Assembly (NCBI GenBank): GCA_027493875.1
Contig: JAOSJX010000007.1
Coordinates: forward strand, 62,001-126,000
DNA from: Deltaproteobacteria bacterium
GTDB taxonomy: Bacteria > Lernaellota > Lernaellaia > JACKCT01
Direction: 5' to 3'
DNA length: 64,000 nucleotides
The position numbers were made by a program, and so were the translations under genes. The notes below the pieces were generated by a model. It was not told where the DNA came from. It saw only the letters and a program-made list of their open reading frames with translations, and ran no database searches. Positions 1 through 8,386 of this stretch are shown here, one piece after another (the stretch's first letter is position 1; each line of letters starts with the position of its first letter).

Positions 1-509
1 GCTCGAAAAAGGAACGGGCTATCAGGCGCTCGCCGACCTCGCCGAGTTTTTTCTCGCCTTTGACGGTCTCTACGAAGGCTTCAAGCGCCGCGCCGAGCGC
101 GTGCATCGGCTGTTGGGCGACGTGGAAACGGCGTTCGTTCTCGTCACCACGCCGCGCCACCCGGCCGTGGACGAAGCCGCGTTTTTCCGCGACCGCCTGC
201 GCGAAACGCGCATGCCGCTCGCGTCCGTCGTCTTCAACCGCGTCCACGAACCGATCTGGCCCGGCGCCGCCGGCGCGGAAGCACCGGACCCCGCGAAAAT
301 CGCGCGCGGGCTCGGCGACGATTCCGGCGCGGTGGCGTCGCTGCTCTCCCTCGGGGCCGATCTCGACACCATGGCCCGCAACGAGTGACGGTCATCGACG
401 ACTTTCTCGCCCGCGCCGGCACGCTCGATCTCTGCGCGCGCATCCCGCGCTTTCGCGCGACGTGCACGATGTGGACGGTCTTTTGGAAGTCGCCGCGAAC
501 TTCGGTTAG
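1..509 (+). CDS. ArsA-family ATPase, C-terminal part (partial, frameshifted)
   Basis: The 5' end lies outside the window. The visible part reads LEKGTGYQALADLAEFF, then AFDGLYEGFKRRA and FVLVTTPRHPAVDEAAFF, which is the C-terminal half of the ArsA/GET3-like anion-transporting ATPase family. The P-loop is outside the window. The frame that carries this stops at 388. The expected tail (DVHDVDGLLEVAANFG, ending at 509) is in another frame, and the stretch VIDDFLARAGTLDLCARIP between them is in the third frame. At least two indels therefore lie between about 386 and 460. Family membership rests on the C-terminal pattern only. The substrate is unknown, and many bacterial members have no arsenic link. 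Confidence 0.6.
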   Translation, partial: SKKERAIRRSPTSPSFFSPLTVSTKASSAAPSACIGCWATWKRRSFSSPRRATRPWTKPRFSATACAKRACRSRPSSSTASTNRSGPAPPARKHRTPRKSRAGSATIPARWRRCSPSGPISTPWPATSDGHRRLSRPRRHARSLRAHPALSRDVHDVDGLLEVAANFG

Positions 510-1136
510 ATGGTGAAAAAGATGGCGAAAAAACGTTCCCTTCAAATAACCGAGCGAAACGCGCGGTCGGGAAAAGCCGCCGCCGGCAAAGACTATGAGC
601 GGCTGTTCGGTGCCCTCATCAAGATCGTCGAATCAGCCCGCCGCGCCGCCACTCGATCCGTCAACAGCGTCATGACGGCCACCTACTGGGAAATCGGCCG
701 AAGAATTGTTGAGCAGGAACAAAGCGGTAAACGACGGGCCGGCTACGGAGAAGAGCTTATTTTGGGCTTGGCCGCCGATATGACGGCACGCTTTGGCCGA
801 GGATTTTCCAAGAGAAACCTCGAACTTATGCGTCACTTTTATTTGACGTGGCCAATTGCGCAGACACTGTCTGCGCAATCTTCTGCGATGGCGGCTCTCT
901 CCAAAATTACAGACCGGTTTCCACTTTCTTGGTCGCACTACGTGCGCCTTCTCCAGGTCGAAAACGAATACGCGCGCGACTTCTACGAAAAAGAGGCCCT
1001 GCGCGGCGGCTGGACGGTACGCCAGCTTGACCGGCAGGTCGATTCTCAATTCTACGAGCGAACGGCGTTGTCGAATCCGTTACCTATTCAACACATCTCG
1101 ATGGGGGAGTTTTTGAAATGGACGTTATTGACTTGA
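510..1136 (+). pseudogene. YhcG/DUF1016-family nuclease, N-terminal domain only (truncated)
   Basis: The 208 codons match the N-terminal domain of the YhcG (DUF1016) family: ATYWEIGRRIVEQEQ, YGEELILGLAADMTARFGRG, FSKRNLELMRHFYL, FPLSWSHYVRLLQVEN, then GGWTVRQLDRQVDSQFYER. Full-length members are about 340 residues and carry a C-terminal PDDEXK nuclease domain. Here the homology stops right after QFYERTALS, near base 1075, and an unrelated 20-residue tail runs into the 3' end of the opposing DuOB gene. The nuclease domain is absent, so this is probably a deletion remnant. YhcG proteins are often found in restriction-modification and other defence islands. The start at 510 directly abuts the previous stop; a second ATG is at 522. 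Confidence 0.72.
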
Positions 1137-1792
1137 AGCCAATGATGCGCGCGCTCGAACTTTTCGGGTTTGAATGCTCTCGTAAGGCCAATACTTAAAA
1201 GAAACGGCTCCTCGGCGAATCGAGTATTGACGCGGTCAATCGTACGACGGTCAACAGCCTCGCCTTCATCGTTATAAAGCCTAACGTCGGTCACGCTTAA
1301 ATTAAACCCGTGGTCGCCGTCGTTCCAGATCATCCGGACCGAATTGCGCCCGTCCGGCTTACGACTTAGCCTCAAAATCGGCCTCACTGACGACGCAATA
1401 ACTCCTAACGACGCATCTCCGTCATTTTCAGGGCAGCCGTATCGCCCTCCACCGAGATGAATAAGACTGTTCCCGAAAATCTCGAATACACGCGAGGCTT
1501 GGCGGTTGAGGTGTTCCCAGAACATCTCTCGTGGCGCTTCATAGACAAAACGCATTGAGGCGCGGTTTACGCGAACATCCTCGATCTCGGGTCTCGAGCC
1601 CGCCGGCCGACCTTTCCCAAATGAGACGACCGCTCCGAGGGAGAGGGGGCCGCCATTTCGCCAAAGGTCAGACATACGAAACTGATCGTATGAGAGCACC
1701 GGCCGGACGGGACGGCCCTCCGGCAACGAGATCCCGGCGACGCACACATTTCCGTGACTCATCCGAGTCAGATGACAGACTAAAAGATCCAT
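1088..1792 (-). CDS. DuOB (dual OB-fold) domain protein associated with DUF488
   Basis: An intact 234-residue protein. It begins MDLLVCHLTRMSHGNVCVAG and has the conserved late segment SIGLTRAF followed by HHWLQVNNVH, which I recognise from dual OB-fold (DuOB) proteins that are commonly encoded next to DUF488 genes and are predicted to act on nucleic acids. The two DUF488 genes immediately upstream on the same strand support this. The gap to DUF488-1 is 19 bases, so one transcript is likely. The last residues after VNNVH overlap the tail of the truncated YhcG gene on the other strand by 49 bases, so the C-terminus may have been altered by the same deletion. GC is lower than in the flanks, consistent with transfer. 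No activity is proven for the family. Confidence 0.6.
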   Translation of the reverse strand: MDLLVCHLTRMSHGNVCVAGISLPEGRPVRPVLSYDQFRMSDLWRNGGPLSLGAVVSFGKGRPAGSRPEIEDVRVNRASMRFVYEAPREMFWEHLNRQASRVFEIFGNSLIHLGGGRYGCPENDGDASLGVIASSVRPILRLSRKPDGRNSVRMIWNDGDHGFNLSVTDVRLYNDEGEAVDRRTIDRVNTRFAEEPFLLSIGLTRAFKPEKFERAHHWLQVNNVHFKNSPIEMC

Positions 1793-1811
1793 AGGGATAC
1801 GTAGCCGTCAA

Positions 1812-2252
1812 TTAAAGATGAACGATCTTAATCGCGCTCTCCGCCCAACGATCCCGCAAGTACTCGACAACGAGGCGTCGATGGCACCGGTCGGCGATAT
1901 CTTCGCTGCAAAGCAACACCGAGGGACCGTTAAAAAACTCTCTGCCCAAATTCTCGATGTGGCGCTCTTCAATTAGTCCGATAAAACGTTTCTCATATTC
2001 ATCCCATCCGATTCTCTTCTTGCGGTAGTCGTCGAGAAGATCCTGAGTGGGCGCGAGGAGTGGTTCGTGGACATAATCTAACCCGCCTGCCATTTCGAGG
2101 AAAAAACGAAGATCTTCCTGTTTTGCAAATCCGGCGAGTTGCGACTTATTGTTCAAACGGACATCGACAACCCGCCGAATACCGGCGCTTTTTAGTTTCG
2201 CAAAAAATTCTCGGGCGGATGTTTTGGTAAAACCGATCGTGAAGATTTCCAT
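1812..2252 (-). CDS. DUF488 protein 1
   Basis: A 146-residue DUF488-family protein starting MEIFTIGFTKTSAREFFAKL. Family marks are the opening TIG, the VVDVRLNNKSQLAGF segment and the late LLCSEDIADRCHRRLV motif with two conserved cysteines. Together these suggest a Rossmann-like fold with a Cys-based active site. The start was chosen at 2252 because homology begins exactly there; it lies 61 bases inside the 3' end of the second DUF488 gene, so translation is probably coupled. The biochemical role of DUF488 is unproven. Its linkage with DuOB proteins suggests nucleic-acid modification or defence. Confidence 0.8.
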   Translation of the reverse strand: MEIFTIGFTKTSAREFFAKLKSAGIRRVVDVRLNNKSQLAGFAKQEDLRFFLEMAGGLDYVHEPLLAPTQDLLDDYRKKRIGWDEYEKRFIGLIEERHIENLGREFFNGPSVLLCSEDIADRCHRRLVVEYLRDRWAESAIKIVHL

Positions 2253-2815
2253 TCCGATTCCATATCTTTCGGTGATCCGAAAAGATCGAGCTGTTTCGCT
2301 TTCGGGTTTTTCGCGTCGATTTCGGCCGTCAGTTCTTCTTCGGTTTGAATCCGGCCGTCGCCCCGGACGTGCCGAATACGGACCCCGCGGTCCTGGAGAA
2401 CGCGCGCGATCAGAAGCCGGCGATGACACGACTCGGGGTTTTCTTCGGCGCACATCATCGCCGCGCGGCGTTGTCCGGCCTCTTCCAATAAAGCGTCGAT
2501 CCCAGAGAGAAACGCGGACGATCGCGCGACTTCATAATAACGGACGCGGCCCTCCTCATCGTAATATTCTCCCCCGTCGGGGCGCCCGCCCAGCGCCTCG
2601 CCCTGAAAGACGTAACGGAGGCCCGCGGCTTCAACGGCGCTTCGCAATGGTTTGGCGCTAAAGTGTTCCGTGTATCGAGAGTACGGCTGCGAACGGACAT
2701 CGACGAGGGTTTCGATCCCCGCGCGGCCGAGCAGATCGCGGAAGTGCTCCCATGAATGATTGGAATGCCCGATCGTGTATAAGACGATCGTCGTATCGGC
2801 GAACTCGTCGCTCAT
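2192..2815 (-). CDS. DUF488 protein 2, with C-terminal extension
   Basis: A 207-residue protein with DUF488 hallmarks: VLYTIGHSNHSWEHF, LVDVRSQPYSRYTEHF, and the MCAEENPESCHRRLLIA motif containing the conserved Cys pair and HRR. It belongs to a different subgroup from its neighbour (DVRSQPYSR against DVRLNNKSQ), so this is a two-subfamily cassette and not a recent tandem copy. About 50 extra residues follow the core (AEIDAKNPKAKQLDLFG and a basic/Pro-rich tail). It is the first gene of the reverse-strand DUF488-DUF488-DuOB transcript. The start is ATG at 2815, and a short divergent spacer (2816-2920) separates it from the next forward gene. Confidence 0.82.
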   Translation of the reverse strand: MSDEFADTTIVLYTIGHSNHSWEHFRDLLGRAGIETLVDVRSQPYSRYTEHFSAKPLRSAVEAAGLRYVFQGEALGGRPDGGEYYDEEGRVRYYEVARSSAFLSGIDALLEEAGQRRAAMMCAEENPESCHRRLLIARVLQDRGVRIRHVRGDGRIQTEEELTAEIDAKNPKAKQLDLFGSPKDMESEWKSSRSVLPKHPPENFLRN

Positions 2816-2920
2816 GTCCTCGATTCCAACACGCCGGCCCCGCGGCGTCAATCCGCTCCTTGGCCCCCATCGGGCCATCCCGTATAATGCGCGCGATTCC
2901 TCCAAGGGCGGAGTTTTCGC

Positions 2921-3658
2921 GTGTGGTACAAGTCGCTTCTTCTGCATCCGGTCGCCAACCGTTTCAACGCGGCCTATCTGTTTGTTTGGGTCATTGCCTG
3001 TCTGCAGGACCCCGGCCCGAGCCCGCTGCTTTTTTGGGGTGGGTTGGGGCTTGAGGCCCTTTACGTCGGCGCGCGGCTCGGGCTGGAGTTTTCCGGCCGC
3101 CCGCTTTTCCAGCTTCGCTTTCTCAAGAAGGATACGCGCGAGCGCTATTTCGGCGTGATGAAGCGCGTGCGTCAGATCAAGACGGATTTCCGTAACGTCG
3201 GCCAGCTCAGCACATTGCTCGAAGGGCAGATGCGTCACGTGAACCGGATGGCGAGCGTGTTTCTCGAACTGCTCATTCTGCGCAGCCGCATCGACGCCTA
3301 CGTGCGCGGCATCCACGAAAACTACGACCAGAAGATCAGCGACATTCAGGCGAAAGTCGCCACCGCGGAAGGCGAGGTCAAACAGGTATTCCAACAGAAT
3401 CTCGAAATCTATAAACAGCGCCGCGCGAAATATTTCGAGGTGATGGGCAAGCGGGCCATCATCGAAGCGCGCCTCGACACCATCGAAAACACGCTCAACC
3501 TCCTTGGCGACTACGCCATGGGCATGGCCGCGCCGGGGCCCGCGCAGGACCAGATCGAGCTCCTCGTCAGCAACATTCAGGACGCGGAAATGTTCGTCTC
3601 CGACGTCAAATCCACCGTCCCCCAAGTCGGCTCCCTCCGGATGCGCGTGCGCGCTTAG
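2921..3658 (+). CDS. Membrane-anchored coiled-coil protein of unknown function
   Basis: A 245-residue protein with a GTG start (MWYKSLLLHPVANRFN). Residues 15-60 include two hydrophobic stretches (AAYLFVWVIACLQ and LLFWGGLGLEALYVGARL). The rest is charged and helical with coiled-coil character (about 100-190: LILRSRIDAYVRGI, DQKISDIQAKVATAEGEVKQ, RAIIEARLDTIENTLNLL). The C-terminal part repeats short hydrophobic/acidic segments (IELLVSNIQDAEMFVSDV). I do not recognise the family. It is followed six bases later by a NUDIX gene and is probably co-transcribed with it. Confidence 0.75.
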   Translation: MWYKSLLLHPVANRFNAAYLFVWVIACLQDPGPSPLLFWGGLGLEALYVGARLGLEFSGRPLFQLRFLKKDTRERYFGVMKRVRQIKTDFRNVGQLSTLLEGQMRHVNRMASVFLELLILRSRIDAYVRGIHENYDQKISDIQAKVATAEGEVKQVFQQNLEIYKQRRAKYFEVMGKRAIIEARLDTIENTLNLLGDYAMGMAAPGPAQDQIELLVSNIQDAEMFVSDVKSTVPQVGSLRMRVRA

Positions 3659-3664
3659 CCCGCC

Positions 3665-4156
3665 ATGCGCACGATGCTCTTTCGGCTCTGGCGCATTCTC
3701 GCCCGAATTCCCGGCCTCGAGGGTTTTCTCCTTCATGTCATCAACGCGCGGTTCATCGTCGGCGTCAGCGGCGTCATCCTCGACGGCGAAAACCGCGTGC
3801 TCCTGTTTCACCATACTTACCGCCGACGCTACGCATGGGGACTCCCCGGCGGCTGGATGCGCGCCGGTGAGGACGCGCGCGTCGCGCTCACGCGCGAAGT
3901 CGCGGAGGAGTCGGGGCTGGCCGTCAACGTCCTCGCGCCGATCGCCGTCGAAACCGTTCGCCGACGAACGATTATCGAGATGATTTACCTCGCGCGGCTG
4001 ACGGGCGGACAGTTTTTGCCGTCCGCGGAAGTGGACGCGATTCGGCTTGTCGAAGGCGACATCGACGAGCCGATCAAACCGGTCCAGCGCCGCGCCATCG
4101 CCGAGGTCCGCCGCCTGGCCGCCGAGGGAAAACTCCCGGAACGCATCGATGTCTGA
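3665..4156 (+). CDS. NUDIX hydrolase
   Basis: A 163-residue protein with a complete Nudix box at about residues 60-83: GGWMRAGEDARVALTREV followed by AEESGL, matching GX5EX7REUXEEXGU. This would bind Mg2+ and cleave a nucleoside-diphosphate-linked substrate. The N-terminal 35 residues are basic and hydrophobic (MRTMLFRLWRILARIPGLEGF). The C-terminal part (FLPSAEVDAIRLVEGDIDEP) is typical of ADP-ribose/NADH-type Nudix enzymes, but the substrate cannot be deduced. The stop overlaps the next start by eight bases, indicating translational coupling. Confidence 0.88.
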   Translation: MRTMLFRLWRILARIPGLEGFLLHVINARFIVGVSGVILDGENRVLLFHHTYRRRYAWGLPGGWMRAGEDARVALTREVAEESGLAVNVLAPIAVETVRRRTIIEMIYLARLTGGQFLPSAEVDAIRLVEGDIDEPIKPVQRRAIAEVRRLAAEGKLPERIDV

Positions 4157-4619
4157 CGACGCCCGCGCCTCCATTCCGCGCTTCGATCCGCCGGAGCCCT
4201 CGCCGCCGCGCAAAACGTGGCGCGGCACCGTTGTGATCGCGGCCGCCGTCGCCGTCTTCGCCGCGATCATCGTCTTCATCAATTACCGGTGGGCGGATCT
4301 GCAAACCTTCTCTCCAGAACTGCGTTTCGAGGGTTATCATTATTTTTCCGGAACATTGCTCCCGCCGGAGCCGCTTTTCGCGTCCGATCTCATCAAGCTG
4401 CGCATCCGCACCGACGACGGCGAGGAATTGGTGCTGCCCGCCGTTCCCGAAGTGGGAACCGACGCGCCCAAGCTCGCGTCGTATCCCGAGGGCGCGTGCG
4501 TGGAAGGCTTCGCGCGGCATCACCGCGGCTTTTTGGAGGAAATCTCGATCACCGTGGACGGGCGGAACTACTATCTCGTGGAAAAGGCCGGTTGGATCGT
4601 CACCGAGGCAAACGAGTGA
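4149..4619 (+). CDS. Single-pass membrane protein of unknown function
   Basis: A 156-residue protein. A Pro/acid-rich N-terminus (MSDDARASIPRFDPPEPSPP) precedes one transmembrane helix (about 27-44, VVIAAAVAVFAAIIVFI) and an extracytoplasmic domain of about 110 residues with no domain that I recognise. It overlaps both the NUDIX gene upstream and the GTG start of the sulfatase-like gene downstream (4616). It may be an accessory protein to that membrane enzyme; this is inferred from position only. Confidence 0.7.
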   Translation: MSDDARASIPRFDPPEPSPPRKTWRGTVVIAAAVAVFAAIIVFINYRWADLQTFSPELRFEGYHYFSGTLLPPEPLFASDLIKLRIRTDDGEELVLPAVPEVGTDAPKLASYPEGACVEGFARHHRGFLEEISITVDGRNYYLVEKAGWIVTEANE

Positions 4620-6541
4620 GCGAATCGGAAAAGAGATTTTGGCGGCGACCGGCGCTTTTTTCTGGCCGTCGCGGCCGTGGCGCCGACCGTGCTGGCCGTT
4701 CATTCGCTCGTCGTTCTCAAGAGCCCGTTCACCGCGTGGTGGACCGTGGATGCGCTGGCGTTCACCGCGCTGTATCTGGCGGTCTTCGCGCTGTTTCCGC
4801 GGCGCCGGGCGATCCGCGCGCCGCTGGCGTTTTTGTTCGCCGGATGGTTCGTTTTTTTCACCTCGGCAACATTTTCTATGAGCGATTCTTTCAAACGTGG
4901 GTCCACGAGGACATTTTCGATCAATGGAAGGATTCGTTCGCCCTCGGCGGGTCGTACGCTCAACTTTTTTCGCCGTGGGATATCATCTTCGCGATCACGA
5001 TCCCGCTCGTCTCCGCGCTCGGCGCCGCGCTCCTGCCGGCCGCGGCCAAACGGCGCGTCGCGGTTCCCGCCCTCGCCGGATCGGCCGCGCTCCTACTCGT
5101 CGCGCATTTTTTCGGCGTCGGGCCGCCTCTGTCGACCAAACACAACGAACCCATGCTCTATTTTCTGCGCGCGCCCGTTTACGGCGAAATCGAACGCGCG
5201 CGCGAAAAGGCACGGGTGCGTTCCGTGGATCGGCGGCGCGACGCGTACTATCCATACAATGACGCCGACTACCGCCGCGTGGGCAAAGGCCACGGACGGC
5301 TGACGCTCGTCCCCCGCGACGGCGAGCGCGCCCCGGAAACGCCGTACAACGTCGTGCTCATCCTGATGGAATCGGTCGTGGCGCGCGCCTCCGGCATCTA
5401 CGGCGCGAGCCCGTCGTTCACGCCCACGCTCGATGCCCTCGCCCCCGACGCGTTCGTCGCCAAAAACCTCTACGCCAACGGCAGCCAGACGGTGCGCGGC
5501 GAATTCGCGCTTCTGTGCTCCTTTTATCCGAATCTGCGCGGCGGCCCCGTGTACGTCAAAAACCACAAATTGCGCGTTCGGTGCCTGCCGGAGATTCTGG
5601 GCGATTTCGGATACGAGACGTTGTGGATTTCGTCGTACAAGCGGACCTATTCCAAAAGAGCCGTTTTCTCAAACGCCACGGCGTGCAAAAAATCTTCGAT
5701 ATCAAAGACATCCCGCCCGGCTACAACAAAATCGGCTGGGGACCGTCGGACGAAGACCTCTTCGCTTCCGCGGCGGACCGTCTGAACACGGCGCAGGAGC
5801 CGTTTTTCGCCGAGATCATGACGCTGTCGAATCACCATCCGTTCAACTTCGACTACACGAGCAACGACCGCGTTCCGGCCGCGGGCGGCGGCGAAGAGTT
5901 CGACAACTACATGCGCGGCATCTACTACACGGACTATTCGATCGGCACGTTCTTCGACCGCGTCCGCGCCGCGCCCTGGTTCGAACGCACGATCTTCGTC
6001 ATCGCCGGCGACCACGGCATCTGGATATTTCCGGAGGACACCGACGAAAGCCCGATCGAAAAGCAGGAAGGCTATTTCCGCGTGCCTTTCCTGATCTACG
6101 GGCCAGGCATCGTCGAGCCCGGCGTCTTTCACGGCGTGGCATCGCAGGTCGACGCCGCGCCGACGATCATCGACCTGCTCGGCGCCCGCGCGCGCAACGC
6201 CTTCGTGGGCCGGTCGCTCGTCCGCGACGCCGACGGCCGTTTCGCGCTCATGGTGCACGACCGCCAATGGAATATCCGCCGCGGCGACGAATACTGCTAC
6301 GACGTCGGGGGAGGAGTGTTTCTACGAACACGTGCCGCGATGCCCGAAGGGATACAAAAAGGAAACGCGCGGCACGGCGTCGTGCTTCGACTTCAAAGGC
6401 GACCTGCTCGCCGGCGCGTCCGCTTGGTCCGCCGAGCCGGTCATCCGCAAGAACCCCGGGCTCATGAGTCTCGCGGAACACATCAACGCGTATAACCGGT
6501 CCCTCGTCCGCGCGAACCGCGTTTATCGCGGCGCCGAATAA
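4616..6541 (+). CDS. LTA-synthase/MdoB-like membrane sulfatase (phosphoglycerol transferase family), frameshifted
   Basis: This is one gene of about 640 codons in alternating frames. The N-terminus carries hydrophobic helices (for example LAVHSLVVLKSPFTAWW and LYLAVFALFPRRR). The sulfatase-type domain follows: NVVLILMESV (metal-binding Glu), NGSQTVRGEF (candidate catalytic Thr), LSNHHPFNF, and IFVIAGDHGIW (metal-binding Asp-His). This is the layout of lipoteichoic-acid synthase and MdoB-type phosphoglycerol or phosphoethanolamine transferases acting on the outer face of the inner membrane. The frame changes near 4656-4661 (T6), 4852-4858 (T7), about 5655-5680 and 6307-6311 (G5). The C-terminus (FYEHVPRCPKGYKKETR and beyond) contains several cysteines. 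The glycan acceptor is unknown. Confidence 0.75.
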
Positions 6542-6694
6542 ACCGGCTCCCGAAAAAAGCCGGTTGACAACAAAACCCGTTAGCACCTAAAAGCGTTTTG
6601 CGTCTTCGGGCGCCCCGCCGGGGCACTTCACTTTTCTCGGATAAGCGGCGCCGACACCGACGTTTCACCATCTCGCTCACGGCGGGGGTGTGTC

Positions 6695-7252
6695 ATGACG
6701 AATCTGGTCCCCAAGCGCATGTTCTTCACCAAAGGGGTCGGCCGCCACAAAAACAAGCTGCAAAGCTTCGAAATGGCGCTGCGCCACGCGGGGGTTGCCC
6801 AGTGCAACCTCGTCACCGTCTCGAGCATTTTTCCGCCCGATTGCAAAATCATTCCCGCCACGAAAGGCGTCCAGGAACTCAAGCCCGGCGCCATCACCTT
6901 CGTCGTGCTGGCCCGGGAATCGACCGACGAGCCCAACCGCCTGATCTCCGCGGGAATCGGTCTCGCCGTGCCGAAAGGGACGAACAGCTTCGGCTATCTC
7001 TCCGAACACCATGCGTTTGGGATGAAAGCGCCCAAAGCGGCGGATTTGTGCGAAGATATGGCGGCGACCATGCTCGCCACAACGCTCGGCCTCGAACTGG
7101 ACCCGGACAAAGCCTGGGACGAACGCAAACAGCTCTACAAGCTGGGGAAAGAAAAGAGCATCGAAACCCGCAGCATCGTCCAGTCCGCCGAAGGCCACAA
7201 AGATGGCCTGTGGACGACGGTGGTGGCGATGTCGGTGTTGCTGCTCGACTAA
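6695..7252 (+). CDS. pdaD: Pyruvoyl-dependent arginine decarboxylase
   Basis: An intact protein of 185 residues. PdaD decarboxylates arginine to agmatine using a pyruvoyl group made by self-cleavage between two serines. The cleavage motif is visible as NLVTVSSIFPPDC, with Ser43-Ser44 as the scissile pair. The downstream PGAITFVVLARESTDEPNRLISAGIG and EHHAFGM segments are characteristic. Length agrees with archaeal and bacterial PdaD (about 160-190). The next gene, 22 bases on, encodes a deoxyhypusine-synthase homologue, so the pair probably makes an unusual polyamine by way of agmatine or putrescine. Confidence 0.92.
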   Translation: MTNLVPKRMFFTKGVGRHKNKLQSFEMALRHAGVAQCNLVTVSSIFPPDCKIIPATKGVQELKPGAITFVVLARESTDEPNRLISAGIGLAVPKGTNSFGYLSEHHAFGMKAPKAADLCEDMAATMLATTLGLELDPDKAWDERKQLYKLGKEKSIETRSIVQSAEGHKDGLWTTVVAMSVLLLD

Positions 7253-7274
7253 AAAACGGTCAAGGGGGAGAGCC

Positions 7275-8374
7275 ATCGACAAGAAACACGCCTTTCGCAC
7301 GGCCACGCACCCCAAGAAAAGCCTTTATCACGATGCGCCGGACATCGTTCCGCAGACGCTGCGCAAGGGGATGTCCGCCTCCGAGCTTCTCGAAACGATG
7401 GGCAAGACCTGTTTCGAGGCGCGCAACGTCGCCCGCGGCGCGCGGCTTTTCGAACGGATGGTGCGCGAAGGCGACGTGATCTGGCTCGGCATCGCCGGCG
7501 CCGGTATCGCCGGCGGCATGGGCGGCATGGTCTGCTCGCTGCTTGAGGCGGGATTCATCGACGTCATCTGCTCGACCGGCGCGCAGATCTACCACGACCT
7601 GCATTTCGCGTTCGCGCTGCCGGTGAAGGCCGGATCGCCCGACGCCGACGACGACCTCCTCCGGGAACACGGCGATACGCGCATCTACGATATTCTCATC
7701 CGCGACAAGGAAACGCTGGAGACGCAGGACGAAATCGTCTGCGAGTTCATCCGCCAGGAGCAGTCGGCGCTTACGTCGGGCCCGATCTCCAGCCGCGATT
7801 TCAACGCGCTGCTGGGCTTATGGGCCGCCAAGACCGCGCCGCATCCGGAACGCAGCCTGACGATTCTCGCCGCGCAACGCGGCGTGCCCGTTTTCTGGGA
7901 CTCGGCGTCCAACCATTCGATCGCGCTCAACATCGCGCGCATGCACCGGGACGGCATCGACGTCCGCATCGCCGATCAGCACGATATTTTCGATTCCGCC
8001 GCCATCGCGTACGCCACGAAGACCACCGGGTTCGTGGAGCTCGGCGGCGGCGGGCCGAAGAACTTCATTCAGCAGACCGGTCCGCTCATCTCCCAAATCC
8101 TGCACAAGGAGTACGCCGGCGCCGAACGCGGCCTTCAGATCGGCACCGCCGTGGAGCGGGAAGGCAGTTTGTCGTCGTGTACGTTCAGCGAGTCGGTGAC
8201 CTGGGCCAATACCACAGTGCCGACGACGCGCGGCTGGTGCAGATTTGGGGCGAGTACAGCGTGATCTTCCCGCTGATCGCCGCGTGGGTGCTCGATCACT
8301 GCGAGCCCCGCGAGCCGCGGCGCGTGGGCGACCGCGTCCTCGCCTACCGCGAAAAGCTCCTCGGCCCGGAATAA
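7275..8374 (+). CDS. Deoxyhypusine synthase-like polyamine synthase (frameshifted near 8204)
   Basis: About 365 codons of the deoxyhypusine synthase family: the NAD-binding glycine-rich stretch IWLGIAGAGIAGGMGGMVCSLL, the segment FIDVICSTGAQIYHDLHF, and PVFWDSASNHSIALNI. The frame changes near 8203-8206, after which WGQYHSADDARLVQIWGEYS and FPLIAAWVLDH follow. Bacterial DHS homologues such as cyanobacterial SpeY make homospermidine, since bacteria lack eIF5A. With pdaD upstream, a homospermidine-like product is plausible. The reconstructed active-site segment reads W-G-Q where eukaryotic DHS has W-G-K (the imine-forming Lys), but it is adjacent to the indel. No ATG/GTG/TTG fits the N-terminus; a GGGGGAG motif precedes an ATC at 7275, so the start is uncertain. 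Confidence 0.78.
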
Positions 8375-8386
8375 TTGCGAATTTCG

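Noticed and set aside
2192-4282. Reverse open frame extending the DUF488-2 gene upstream to 4282
   Set aside because: DUF488 homology starts at 2815; the extra part is antisense to the coiled-coil and NUDIX genes.
4616-6541. Programmed ribosomal frameshifting in the sulfatase-like gene and others
   Set aside because: Too many sites in unrelated genes, in both directions, and without slippery-heptamer plus downstream structure; base-calling errors explain them better.
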